This document shows, piece after piece, positions 42,508 through 51,479 of a DNA stretch of 64,000 nt. The notes under the pieces were generated by a model. That model worked only from the letters and a program-made list of their open reading frames with translations, was not told where the DNA came from and did no database searches. This DNA is from Gammaproteobacteria bacterium (lineage in GTDB: Bacteria > Pseudomonadota > Gammaproteobacteria > Pseudomonadales > Azotimanducaceae), in contig JAUIAV010000003.1 of assembly GCA_030425195.1 (NCBI GenBank), positions 62,001 to 126,000 of the forward strand. The letters run 5' to 3'. Numbering within the stretch: position 1 is the stretch's first letter; each line of letters starts with the position of its first letter. Position numbers and translations under genes: made by a program.

Positions 42508-44129
42508 GTGCCGAACTCCTTGGTCCCCTTCACTTCACCGCTGTGACAGGCCGACAGGGCCATGGCCACCGCAATTCTCGTATCCCTGGGATCGATCATG
42601 CCGTCATCCGATACCCGTGAGGTGGCGAACAGACCTTTGGATCGTTCTTCCGCCCAGTGTTCGGCGATGGCCGCCCGCTCCGCATCGGCCTTCTCGTCGA
42701 ACTCGATGCCCCGGCGCGCGGCCGCCGCCCGGCCGACGATGGACATGACGCCGGCCATCTGCTTCGGACCCATCACGGCGATCTTCGCCGTCGGCCAGAT
42801 GAAGGTGAAACGGGTGCCGAACGCCCGGCCGCTCATGCCGTAGTTGCCTGCGCCATATGAAGCACCGACGATCACGGTGATGTGCGGGACCGTCGAATTG
42901 GCCACCGCGTTGATCATCTTCGAGCCGTTCTTGGTGATACCGCCCTGCTCGAAGTCGGTGCCGACGATGTAGCCCGTGATGTTGTGCAGAAACAGCAGCG
43001 GCACGTTGATCTGATTGCACAGCTGTATGAACTGGGCCGCCTTTTCGGAGGATTCCGAAAACAGGGCACCGTTGTTGCCGAGGATGCCGACGGGAAAGCC
43101 ATGCACTGACGCCCAGCCGCACACGAGCGTCGGCCCGTACAGCGGCTTGAACTCTTCGAACCGGGAACCGTCCACGATCCGGGCGATCACTTCCCGCATG
43201 TCGAAGGGCTGCTTCAGGTCCTTCGAGACCATGCCGAGCAGATCCTCCGGATCGTGCAGCGGCTCGTCCACAGGCAGGCTCGGCCCAGGACCCAGCTTCT
43301 GCCAGTTCAGATGCGACATCACTTCCCGGAGGATGCGGATGCCATCCATCTCATCCTCCGCCAGATAGTCGCCGAGACCGGAGACGCTGCAGTGCATGTC
43401 CGCACCACCGAGACTCTCCTCATCCGCATCCTCGCCGGTGGCCATCTTCACCAGCGGCGGGCCGCCGAGGAACACCTTCGACTGGTTGCGGATGAAGATG
43501 TTGTAGTCGCTCATGCCCGGCTGGTAGGCGCCACCGGCAGTGGACGCACCGAACACCAGGGAGACCGTGGGAATCCTCAGCTTCGACAGCTCCGTGATCT
43601 CGTAGAAGAGCCGGCCGGACTCGGCGAAATGGCCTTCTTCCCGCTGGATGGCGGCTTCAGGATCTTCGTCCCCGCCCTGCCCTCTGAGATCGGCACCGGC
43701 CGATTCCACGAACTGAACATAGGGAAGCCGGTTCTCCCGGGCGATCTCCAGGCCGCGCATGAGCTTCTTCGAGTTGAAGGCATTGAAGGCACCCGCACGC
43801 ACGGAGGGATCATGACCGAGAATCACACACTCGATGCCGCTGATCACGCCGATGCCCAGCACGAAACCCGATCCCACGGCGAAAGGCGATCGCCATGCGG
43901 CAATGGAGCTGATCTCGAGGAACGGTGTATCCGGGTCCAGTGCCCGCGCCACCCGTTCCCGGATCGGCATCTTGTTTCTGGAAGCGAGCCGGGCCATGGC
44001 TTCCGGGCCACCACCTTCGGCCGCCTGCTGCTGAAGATCATCGAGCACATCGAGTGCTTCCAGCATGTCGGACCGGTTCTGCCGGAACGCTTCCGTGCGG
44101 ATGTCCAGGCTGGTTTGGAGTACTGCCAT
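42495..44129 (-). CDS. Acyl-CoA carboxylase, carboxyltransferase subunit
   Basis: A 544-residue carboxyltransferase with N- and C-terminal crotonase-like halves. Blocks include LVDSAGADLRGQ-like VESAGADLRGQGGDED, SVLFGASTAGGAYQPGMSDYN (here SLVFGAST), GGPPLVKMATGEDADEESLGGADMH and ITGYIVGTDFEQGGITKNG. The GGADMH block fits methylcrotonyl-CoA carboxylase beta better than propionyl, in which this reads GGAxxH/TH. It is upstream of the alpha gene and 18 bp downstream of the lyase gene in one operon. Confidence 0.92.
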   Translation of the reverse strand: MAVLQTSLDIRTEAFRQNRSDMLEALDVLDDLQQQAAEGGGPEAMARLASRNKMPIRERVARALDPDTPFLEISSIAAWRSPFAVGSGFVLGIGVISGIECVILGHDPSVRAGAFNAFNSKKLMRGLEIARENRLPYVQFVESAGADLRGQGGDEDPEAAIQREEGHFAESGRLFYEITELSKLRIPTVSLVFGASTAGGAYQPGMSDYNIFIRNQSKVFLGGPPLVKMATGEDADEESLGGADMHCSVSGLGDYLAEDEMDGIRILREVMSHLNWQKLGPGPSLPVDEPLHDPEDLLGMVSKDLKQPFDMREVIARIVDGSRFEEFKPLYGPTLVCGWASVHGFPVGILGNNGALFSESSEKAAQFIQLCNQINVPLLFLHNITGYIVGTDFEQGGITKNGSKMINAVANSTVPHITVIVGASYGAGNYGMSGRAFGTRFTFIWPTAKIAVMGPKQMAGVMSIVGRAAAARRGIEFDEKADAERAAIAEHWAEERSKGLFATSRVSDDGMIDPRDTRIAVAMALSACHSGEVKGTKEFGTWRM

Positions 44130-44146
44130 TCAGACCTTCTCCCGTT

Positions 44147-45244
44147 TCACTTGCTTGAGTTCAGCTCGCTGAGCGCATCCCCTTCCCGCCAGGGAGACAG
44201 CTGCCCAGCATAGACTCCGGGACCTCTGCGGAAATGGGCCGCCTCCTCGAGGGTTTCCACGAAGGGCATGTCGGCAGGATACAGATCACCGCCTCGAGGT
44301 CTCGGCCCGGACTTGGAGACATGTCCCCAGAGCGGATGTCCGACCACTTCCTCGGCAATCGCGGCGGCCTCGATCAGCTTGCCGAGGTCGTAGCCGGTCT
44401 CGATCCCCATCTCGTGGCAGAGATCGACGAAGTCTTCCGTCGGCACCTGCCCGGCAGATCGGCCGTTGCCGCAGTAAGGACAGCCCCCCATGCCGCCGAT
44501 GCAGGTGTCGAACTCGGTGGCCCCGAGCAGGAGGGCTTCGTAATAGCTGGCCAGCGTCTGACCCCGCTGATTGTGCAGATGCATGTGAAAGCTTTCGATC
44601 TCCGGCCAGCGCTCGCGGATGGCCAGCAGGGTCTCCCGGACCAGGTGCGGCAGGTTCCAGCCCATGGCCTCCACGAAGGACAGGCGGTTCACCTCGAAGC
44701 CGGCCTGGTGCCAGGCGTCCATCATGATCTCGAGCAACGCCATCCGGGCATCGAGATCGAAAGGTCCTTCGAAGTTGGAGCCGAACGGATTCCCCAGCGC
44801 GACCGCGCCGAAGGTGGCGCCGTCCGCCCGCGCCGCCTCGATGGTGGCGGTCATTCCGGCGAGCTGCTGCGCCTGACTGCGGTTGTAGTTCCGCCGCGCG
44901 AACGTATCGCACATCTCCACGTGGGTGCCGGGACGCCGGTGCCGGACGTCGAGTTTCGGGTAGTAGGCATCCGCCCGCTCGAAACCGCGACGGTTGAAGA
45001 CGGCCGCCGTATATCTGACGCCCGGCTTCGGCTGAAAGCGCCGGGCGATCTCATCGATGCACGCCATCTGTGGCGTCCACTTCGGGTGAGCAAACGAGCC
45101 GATGGAGATGGTCTGCGCACCGGTTTCACCCAGCGCGTCGAGCAGACGGAGTTTCTCGCTCACCGGGATGGACGCGCTTTCGATCTGCAGACCCTCGCGC
45201 ATGGTGTCGTCCGTGATCATCACGGACTCTGGTAGAGCCGACAT
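44147..45244 (-). CDS. HMG-CoA lyase-like enzyme
   Basis: A 365-residue TIM-barrel lyase of the HMGL family: metal/catalytic DDTMREGLQIE at the N-terminus, HMHLHNQRGQTLASY (metal-binding His pair) and the HMG-CoA lyase signature IGGMGGCPYCGNGRSAGQVPTED with catalytic Cys. It is about 60 residues longer than usual, with a C-terminal extension after VSKSGPRP. It would split HMG-CoA to acetyl-CoA and acetoacetate, or an isoprenoid homologue. First gene of the lyase-beta-alpha-barrel operon; gggggatt ribosome site. Confidence 0.88.
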   Translation of the reverse strand: MSALPESVMITDDTMREGLQIESASIPVSEKLRLLDALGETGAQTISIGSFAHPKWTPQMACIDEIARRFQPKPGVRYTAAVFNRRGFERADAYYPKLDVRHRRPGTHVEMCDTFARRNYNRSQAQQLAGMTATIEAARADGATFGAVALGNPFGSNFEGPFDLDARMALLEIMMDAWHQAGFEVNRLSFVEAMGWNLPHLVRETLLAIRERWPEIESFHMHLHNQRGQTLASYYEALLLGATEFDTCIGGMGGCPYCGNGRSAGQVPTEDFVDLCHEMGIETGYDLGKLIEAAAIAEEVVGHPLWGHVSKSGPRPRGGDLYPADMPFVETLEEAAHFRRGPGVYAGQLSPWREGDALSELNSSK

Positions 45245-45297
45245 CTCAATCCCCCCGGACAGCGTGACTGCCGAGTATAACCGTGCACAATACAGTC

Positions 45298-46257
45298 ATG
45301 CATTGCGCCAACTGCGGTGCCGAGCGGTCTGGCCCCTTCTGCAGTCGCTGCGGCCAGAACGATCGCGACTATCAGCGGGCCCTGCCGCCGCTGGTCAGTG
45401 AGCTGCTGCGCGAAGCGTTCGAGCTCGATTCCCGACTGGTGCGCACCCTCAGACTGCTGCTGTTCAGGCCCGGCGAGCTGGCGCTGGAGTTTTCGAGAAA
45501 CCGCCGCGCAAGCTACGTCTCGCCCATCCGGCTGTATCTGTTCATCAGCATCCTGTTCTTTTTCCTCCTGTCCCTGAGCACCGAGGTGGGCAACGACACC
45601 GTTACCGAGCGGCCCGCGGTGCAGATTCAGGCCGAAGAGGTGAAAAACGCGGATACCAGCACGCTGCTGTCGCTCCTGAATGAAGAACACGCCTACCGCG
45701 CCAGTGAAATCCTCAACCGGTCAGACAGCTCCATCGGCCGTCTCGTGCTGCTGCAGATCGCCCAGGACCTGGATCCTGCCGACCCGGAACTGCCGGATCC
45801 GGTCTTCGTCTTCCTGCTCGGTGAGGCCGTGGATGCGCTTTACGACCCCGGCTCCATCATCCGGCAGTTCATGGACAACCTTGCCGTTGGCATGTTTGTC
45901 ATGCTGCCGGTGTACGCGCTGCTGCTGAAGCTCTTCTATCCGTTCAGGCGGCGCTACTATGTGGAGAATCTGGTGTTTTCCACTCACCTGCACAGTTTCG
46001 TGTACATCGTCTTCATGGCACAGATGCTGTTTGGATTCAGCACGGATATCGTCTGGCTGAGCACGGCACTGGAGCTCGCGACCAACGGGCTCGCACTCTG
46101 GATACTCGTCTACCACTACCTGGCACTGCGCCGATACTTCGGCGGAGGCAGGGTCTTGACGTTCTTCAAGCTCACCGGTCTGCTTACCCTGTATTTCATA
46201 TTGCTGATGCCCACTGCATTCATGCTGGTGCTGGCCGTCACCGTCATTCAGGTCTGA
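45298..46257 (+). CDS. DUF3667 membrane protein with N-terminal zinc ribbon
   Basis: A 319-residue protein. The N-terminus has a two-Cys-pair zinc ribbon (HCANCGAERSGPFCSRCGQ), then a LRTLRLLLFRPGELALEF helix and four or five TM helices (about 85-105, 200-220, 240-262, 265-285, 295-318), the DUF3667 layout. No known function. GTG at 45283 is an alternative start; neither has a strong ribosome site. Divergent from the lyase operon. Confidence 0.82.
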   Translation: MHCANCGAERSGPFCSRCGQNDRDYQRALPPLVSELLREAFELDSRLVRTLRLLLFRPGELALEFSRNRRASYVSPIRLYLFISILFFFLLSLSTEVGNDTVTERPAVQIQAEEVKNADTSTLLSLLNEEHAYRASEILNRSDSSIGRLVLLQIAQDLDPADPELPDPVFVFLLGEAVDALYDPGSIIRQFMDNLAVGMFVMLPVYALLLKLFYPFRRRYYVENLVFSTHLHSFVYIVFMAQMLFGFSTDIVWLSTALELATNGLALWILVYHYLALRRYFGGGRVLTFFKLTGLLTLYFILLMPTAFMLVLAVTVIQV

Positions 46258-46273
46258 AAAAGGAGAAACCACC

Positions 46274-47056
46274 ATGCCTTTCCAACCATTCAATCTCACC
46301 GGCCGGGTCGCGCTCATCACCGGAGGGAACGGCGGCATCGGCCTCGGAATGGCCCGAGGCCTGCTCGAGGCCGGCGCCGAAGTGAGCATCTGGGGGACGA
46401 ACCCGGAGAAGAACGAGCGGGCTCTGGCGGAGCTGACGGACATCGGACCCCGGGCGTCCGCATTCCTGTGTGACGTCTCCGACGAGCAGGCGGTGGACGC
46501 CGCATTCACCGCAACGCTCGAGAAACACGGCCGCGTGGATGGCTGTTTCGCCAACGCGGGCATCGGCGGCCGCGGTACCGGCTTCGACGACATGACCCGG
46601 GAGGAGTGGGACACCATCATCGGCGTGAATCAGACGGGCGTCTTCCATACCTTCCGGGCCGCAGCCCGGCACATGCGCGAACGTGCCGAAGCCGGCGATC
46701 CCTTCGGACGGCTGGTGGGCACCGCCAGTCTGGCGGCGATCTCGGGACAGGCGCGAGGCGAACACTACGCCGCCGCCAAAGGCGGCCTCATCTCCATGAT
46801 CAAGGCACTGGCCGTGGAATACGCACGCTATGGCGTGACTGCCCACACGCTGCTGCCGGGCTGGATCGAGACGGACATGACTCAGGGCGCTTTCGGCAAC
46901 GAGAAATTCGTCGCCAACGTGAAGAAGCGTATCCCGGTCAGACGCTGGGGAGAACCGGCAGACTTCGCGGCCATCGCCATCTACATCATGAGCACGGCGA
47001 GCGGTTACCACACCGCCGAAACCTTCCTGATCGACGGCGGCTACGCCGCGTTCTGA
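46274..47056 (+). CDS. SDR family oxidoreductase
   Basis: A 260-residue classical short-chain dehydrogenase: TGGNGGIGLGMA cofactor motif (about residues 15-26), NAG (FANAGIGG), catalytic Ser (TASLAA), YAAAKGG with Tyr and Lys, and WIETDM. Near the cofactor motif IWGTNPEKNERA lacks an acidic residue at the NAD-selecting position and has a Thr-Asn, so NADPH is possible. Good ribosome site aaaaggag. Confidence 0.93.
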   Translation: MPFQPFNLTGRVALITGGNGGIGLGMARGLLEAGAEVSIWGTNPEKNERALAELTDIGPRASAFLCDVSDEQAVDAAFTATLEKHGRVDGCFANAGIGGRGTGFDDMTREEWDTIIGVNQTGVFHTFRAAARHMRERAEAGDPFGRLVGTASLAAISGQARGEHYAAAKGGLISMIKALAVEYARYGVTAHTLLPGWIETDMTQGAFGNEKFVANVKKRIPVRRWGEPADFAAIAIYIMSTASGYHTAETFLIDGGYAAF

Positions 47057-47060
47057 CCGG

Positions 47061-47942
47061 TCAGAGCTCCGGGTACTCGGGCGACGAGGCTTTCATGAAG
47101 CGCAGCATCATGCGGAAGGTGGCCACCAGGCTGCCGTCCGGCCGCTTCGCCGTGCTGTCGAACCAGAAGTATTCCGTCTGCGGGCTCTGACCGACCGCGA
47201 TCACCTCGCTGTCGATGTGATAGGGGTGATTCAGCAGGAAAGGTCCATCCACGTGCCCGATCTCGATGGCGCCGAACAGGCCCACCGAGTCGCCGACCCG
47301 GGGCCGGATGAACTGGGTCGGTGGTCCCCAGAGATACTGGACGAAGGTACAGGGAGCCGCCACCGGTTCGCCCCACTTCTCCCCGGAACGGTACTCCGGG
47401 AGAGGATCGCTGATCAGGTTGGCGTCGTAGCGCTCGAACTGCTTGGCCGGATCCAGATCCACTTCGAAGTGACCCATGCTCATGCCGGGCTCGAGATTTT
47501 TCAGAATTCTGAGCTCGGCTGGATCGCAGGGTCTCAGATCCCTGGCTCGAAGCTCGGAGCGGGAGTGGTCACCGATGGCAGCGGTCCCTGTGCAGACCAG
47601 AAGCCCGTCATCCCGCTCCATCCACACCCGGGTCTGGGTCTCACCCCCGGCGGGCCGTTCGGCGAACACCTGCACGGACTCCCGGTCCACGGTGGCCGCC
47701 TTGAAGCTCAGTGCCAGGTTGCCCGTCCGGAACCATTCGTCTCCGAAGACCTCCAGCAGCACGGGTGGGAACTGGTTCATGTGGATGTCGCCGGCAACGG
47801 TGCCGCCCCGGAATCCCAGTTTCTCCGCTGTGGCGTCGTCGTGAATGCTGCCGGCACCTGCATCCGCCGACCAGTTCACACCCCGCCAGGCCGGGCCGGC
47901 GATCACCTGTTCCTGCTCGCTCCCTTTCCTCTGTTCCGCCAT
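47061..47942 (-). CDS. Hotdog-fold (MaoC-like) hypothetical protein
   Basis: A 293-residue protein. IHDDATAEKLGFRGGTVAGDIHMNQF resembles the active-site helix of MaoC/FabZ-type hotdog proteins, followed by GNLALSFKAATVDRESVQVF strands; a second similar half may follow (VGDSVGLFGAIEIGHVDGPF). It could bind or hydrate acyl-CoA-like compounds. The start at 47942 is chosen because upstream sequence in frame is antisense to the GMC gene. It is convergent with the SDR and divergent from the GMC gene. Confidence 0.65.
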   Translation of the reverse strand: MAEQRKGSEQEQVIAGPAWRGVNWSADAGAGSIHDDATAEKLGFRGGTVAGDIHMNQFPPVLLEVFGDEWFRTGNLALSFKAATVDRESVQVFAERPAGGETQTRVWMERDDGLLVCTGTAAIGDHSRSELRARDLRPCDPAELRILKNLEPGMSMGHFEVDLDPAKQFERYDANLISDPLPEYRSGEKWGEPVAAPCTFVQYLWGPPTQFIRPRVGDSVGLFGAIEIGHVDGPFLLNHPYHIDSEVIAVGQSPQTEYFWFDSTAKRPDGSLVATFRMMLRFMKASSPEYPEL

Positions 47943-48020
47943 GTTAGATTCCTCTCCCTCAGCCACTGTGCATAGTGCCGGCAGAGTGGAAAAGGATGCA
48001 AGGGAACCAGGAATCGTGAA

Positions 48021-49631
48021 TTGACTGGAACAACGAACGACCCCGTCGACGTGGTGATCATCGGTGCCGGTGCATCCGGAGCCGCCGTGGCCTGGAGCCT
48101 TGCCGAGACGCGCATGCGCATCGTCTGCCTGGAACAGGGTGACTGGATGAATCCGTCCGACTACCCGACCACGGGCATGGACTGGGAAGCCCGGGCCATG
48201 GGTGACTACAGCTTCAGCCCGAACCGCCGCCGCGCCAGTGCCGACTATCCGATCAACGACGATGACTCGCCCATCAAGATCGCCAACTTCAATGGTGTCG
48301 GCGGCGGCACCGTACTCTACGCCGGCCACTACCCCCGTTTTCACCCCTCGGATTTCCGGGTCAGAAGCCTGGACGGGGTCGGTGAGGACTGGCCCATCGA
48401 CTATGAAACCCTGGCGCCCTACTACGACGAGAACGACCGGATCGTGGGGGTCTCCGGGCTCGAAGGCGATCCGGCCTATCCACCGAAGGTCTCCCAGATG
48501 CCACCTCTGCCCCTGGGCCGTGCGGGAGAAACCGTCGCCCGCGGCTTCAACGCCATGGGCTGGCACTGGTGGCCGTCCGATTCCGCCATCGCCACGCAGC
48601 CCTATGAAGGCAGGGACCGATGCATCAATCTGGGCGGCTGCCTTTCCGGCTGCGCCCAGGGTGCGAAGGCCAGTGCCGACATCACCTACTGGCCCATGGC
48701 CATCCGGGCAGGCGTGGAGCTGCGCACCCGCTGCCGGGTCCGGGAGGTCACCGTCAACGAAAACGGCATGGCCAGCGGTGTCGTCTACCACGATGCCGGG
48801 GGGGTTACACAGTTTCAGCCGGCCGAGGTGGTGATCATGGCCAGCAATGGTATCGGAACGCCGAGGATCCTGCTGAACTCGACCTCCGGCCGGTTTCCCG
48901 ACGGTCTGGCCAACCGCAACGGCCTGGTCGGCCGCAACCTCATGTTTCATCCCTACGCCTCCATCAGCGGCATTTTCGAGGGGGCCCAGGATGGCTCGGA
49001 AGGTCCCGGTGACTGCCTGTGGAGCCAGGAGTTCTACGAGACGGATCCCTCCCGCGGCTTCGTGCGTGGTTTCACCTACGAGATGACCCGGGGCCGGGGT
49101 CCGGTGATGACGGCTCTGACCGGCATGCACGCCGGCCGCATCCCGTTCGGCACCGGCCATCACGATGCCTATCGGGCGCTGCACAAACGGATCACCGGCA
49201 TGGTGGCCATCTGCGAGGACCTGCCGGACGCGGACAACCGGGTCACTCTGGATCCTGAGCTGACCGACGCCGATGGCATTCCCGCACCTCGGATCACCTA
49301 CCAGCTGAGCCGGAACAGCGAGGACATGCTCCGCTTCGCCGTGGATCGGGCCACCGAGGTGCTCAAGGCGGCAGGTGCGACGGACGTGTTCTCCGAAATC
49401 CCGCTCGCCATCGGCGGCTGGCACCTGATGGGTACCGCCCGCATGGGCACGGACCCGGCAACCTCGGTGGTGAACGAGTGGGGCCGCAGTCACGATGTGA
49501 GAAATCTCTTCGTGGTGGACGGCTCGCTGTTCGTCACTTCTGCGGGCGTGAACCCCACCCGGACCATTCAGGCGCTGGCCCTGTACGTGGCGGATCAGAT
49601 GAAGCAGCGCCTCACCAGCCTGTTCGACTGA
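48021..49631 (+). CDS. GMC family FAD oxidoreductase
   Basis: A 536-residue GMC oxidoreductase with FAD motif IIGAGASGAAVAWSL (about 13-27), the NGVGGGTVLYAGHYPRF loop, and C-terminal GGWHLMGTARMG (catalytic His) and SAGVNPTRTIQ (Asn partner). A conserved CINLGGCLSGC cysteine cluster in the middle is typical of gluconate/alcohol dehydrogenase-type GMC flavoproteins. TTG start with aggaa upstream. It is paired with the subunit-3-like gene 11 bp downstream, but no cytochrome c subunit gene is present. Confidence 0.92.
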   Translation: MTGTTNDPVDVVIIGAGASGAAVAWSLAETRMRIVCLEQGDWMNPSDYPTTGMDWEARAMGDYSFSPNRRRASADYPINDDDSPIKIANFNGVGGGTVLYAGHYPRFHPSDFRVRSLDGVGEDWPIDYETLAPYYDENDRIVGVSGLEGDPAYPPKVSQMPPLPLGRAGETVARGFNAMGWHWWPSDSAIATQPYEGRDRCINLGGCLSGCAQGAKASADITYWPMAIRAGVELRTRCRVREVTVNENGMASGVVYHDAGGVTQFQPAEVVIMASNGIGTPRILLNSTSGRFPDGLANRNGLVGRNLMFHPYASISGIFEGAQDGSEGPGDCLWSQEFYETDPSRGFVRGFTYEMTRGRGPVMTALTGMHAGRIPFGTGHHDAYRALHKRITGMVAICEDLPDADNRVTLDPELTDADGIPAPRITYQLSRNSEDMLRFAVDRATEVLKAAGATDVFSEIPLAIGGWHLMGTARMGTDPATSVVNEWGRSHDVRNLFVVDGSLFVTSAGVNPTRTIQALALYVADQMKQRLTSLFD

Positions 49632-49642
49632 GGAGCATCGGC

Positions 49643-50110
49643 GTGAGTGATCTGATCGGCAGCAGCGGCCGGATTCTGAGCGAGGCCGGCACGGCGGTTC
49701 TGAGGGCCCTGGCCGGGGCCATCATTCCGGCGAGCACCGAGCACGGCGTACCGGGGGCCGATGACGAGGCGATTTTCACCGATGTCCTGGCCAGCGCCGG
49801 GCCGATCCTTGCGTTCATCGGCGAGCACCTTGGCCTGCTCGACGAGCTGGCCGGTGACGGCGGCTTCCTCGGCGCGGACGCGGCACGGCAGGTGGCCCTG
49901 GCGGAGGGATTCCGTCAGGCTCAACCGGAGGCGGCTGCTCTGATCGTCTCGCTGATCTGCCAGAGTTATTACCGGGACCCGCGGGTACTCGAATCCCTCG
50001 GCACCCCGGCCCGGCCGCCGTTTCCGGAAGGCTACGACATCGACGACGGCGACTGGTCGCTGCTGGATCCGGTGCGTGCGCGGGATCCCTTCTTCCGGCC
50101 GGTCAACTGA
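49643..50110 (+). CDS. Gluconate 2-dehydrogenase subunit 3-like protein
   Basis: A 155-residue partner of the GMC enzyme. ALAGAIIPASTEHGVPGADDE matches the family's conserved N-terminal block, and the C-terminal LICQSYYRDPRVLESLG/PPFPEGYD region is also typical. GTG start with gaggag. No Tat signal is seen, unlike many family members, so the pair may stay in the cytosol or export by hitchhiking is excluded only weakly. Confidence 0.85.
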   Translation: MSDLIGSSGRILSEAGTAVLRALAGAIIPASTEHGVPGADDEAIFTDVLASAGPILAFIGEHLGLLDELAGDGGFLGADAARQVALAEGFRQAQPEAAALIVSLICQSYYRDPRVLESLGTPARPPFPEGYDIDDGDWSLLDPVRARDPFFRPVN

Positions 50111-50134
50111 TCAGCCCGGGACGGGCTCGGCTTT

Positions 50135-50914
50135 CTACGACCACATCCGGCTGCCGCCGCAGACCGTCAGCGCCTGACCCGTGATGTAGCTGCTGGCATC
50201 GGACGCCAGGAAGACCGCAAGCCCCTTCAGATCGTCCGGCTCGCCGAGACGCCGGAGCGGAATCTGCTCGTTGGCGCGCTGGGCCGCTTCCGGGTTGTCC
50301 CACAACGCCTTTGCGAAATCCGTGCGGATCAGGCCCGGGCAGATGGCGTTCACCCGCACGCCGTGCGGTCCCCATTCCGCCGCGAGATTCCGCACCAGGG
50401 CGATGTCCGCGAGCTTGGAGATACCGTAGGTTCCGAGGACCTCCGAGGCGTGAAAGGCGCCCGTGGACGATGTCACCATGATGGCGCCGCTGCCCTTCCC
50501 GATCATGTCGGGCCCCACCATCTGGCACAGCCAGTGGACCGAGCGGACGTTGGAGCCCATGATTTTGTCGAAGGCCTCGTCCGGAATCTCGGACATGGAT
50601 CCGTAGAATGGATTCACACCGGCGTTGTGCACCAGCACGTCGATGGGGCCGAGGCGGTCGCGGGTCTCGTCCACCAGCGCCTGCAGCTGCTCCTTGTAGC
50701 CGATGTTGCAGGCGATGGCGGTAGCGGTCCCCGGACCGAGACGGTCATTCAGCCCGGCCGCCACCTGCTCGCACTGATCGAGCTTCCGGCTCGAGATCAC
50801 CACCCGGGCACCATGCTCGGCCAGACCCTCGGCCATGGACAGCCCCATGCCTTTGGAGGCCCCGGTCAGCAGGGCCACTTTGCCTGTCAGATCGAAAAGC
50901 CGGGTGGTTACCAT
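50135..50914 (-). CDS. SDR family oxidoreductase
   Basis: A 259-residue short-chain dehydrogenase: TGASKGMGLSMA, HNAGVNP, catalytic Ser (TSSTGAFH), YGISKLADI with Tyr and Lys, and CPGLIRTDF. The ISSRKLDQCE stretch (SR after the second strand) suggests NADPH. It ends in CGGSRMWS. A start at 50914 with gggagagag upstream is preferred to a longer frame. Convergent with the GMC pair, 24 bp apart. Confidence 0.92.
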   Translation of the reverse strand: MVTTRLFDLTGKVALLTGASKGMGLSMAEGLAEHGARVVISSRKLDQCEQVAAGLNDRLGPGTATAIACNIGYKEQLQALVDETRDRLGPIDVLVHNAGVNPFYGSMSEIPDEAFDKIMGSNVRSVHWLCQMVGPDMIGKGSGAIMVTSSTGAFHASEVLGTYGISKLADIALVRNLAAEWGPHGVRVNAICPGLIRTDFAKALWDNPEAAQRANEQIPLRRLGEPDDLKGLAVFLASDASSYITGQALTVCGGSRMWS

Positions 50915-51051
50915 CGCTCTCTCCCAATCCCCGAAACGACCGCTAACTTTAGCCGTACCCTGCATGAGCCGCCACCGCGAGGGTGATTTGCGTCTGCCCG
51001 GGAGCGGAATTACTGTTACGGGCGTTGAGGGAGTTCTGGGGAGAATCTCAA

Positions 51052-51465
51052 ATGCACTACGTATCGGATCTTCTCGAGAAGAAAGCCGAAGAGGTGGTGT
51101 GGATCGGGCCGCTGGAGTCCGTTTTCGACGCGCTGAAGCTCATGAACGAGAAGAACGTGGGCGCCCTGTGCGTTCAGATCGAGGACTACCTGGTCGGGAT
51201 CCTGTCGGAACGTGACTACGTCAGAAAAGTCATCCTCGACATCCACGCCTCCCAGCAGACCCGGGTGTCGGAGGTGATGACGACGGAAGTCGTGACCGTG
51301 GCGCCGGAGGACACGGTGCGCCACTGCATCGCGCTCACCAAGAAACACCACATCCGTCATCTGCCGGTGGTCAAGGACGGAAAAACGCTGGGCATGATCT
51401 CGCTCAGGGACCTCTTTCTGGATGCCATCGAAGAGCGCATCGGCGAGGTGGCCCTGAACGAATAG
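51052..51465 (+). CDS. Two-CBS-domain protein
   Basis: A 137-residue protein made of two CBS motifs (SVFDALKLMNEKNVGALCV... and DTVRHCIALTKKHHIRHLPVV...), with LVGILSERDYVRKV and LGMISLRDLFLDAI strands. Such stand-alone CBS pairs bind adenine nucleotides and sense energy charge. Start at 51052 has ggggaga upstream. It lies alone between the SDR and amidohydrolase genes. Confidence 0.92.
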   Translation: MHYVSDLLEKKAEEVVWIGPLESVFDALKLMNEKNVGALCVQIEDYLVGILSERDYVRKVILDIHASQQTRVSEVMTTEVVTVAPEDTVRHCIALTKKHHIRHLPVVKDGKTLGMISLRDLFLDAIEERIGEVALNE

Positions 51466-51479
51466 CCGGGGCCGCCGAT

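Noticed and set aside
47943..49493. Upstream in-frame extension of the hotdog protein gene
   Set aside because: Antisense to the GMC gene; the start at 47942 is consistent with the family block.
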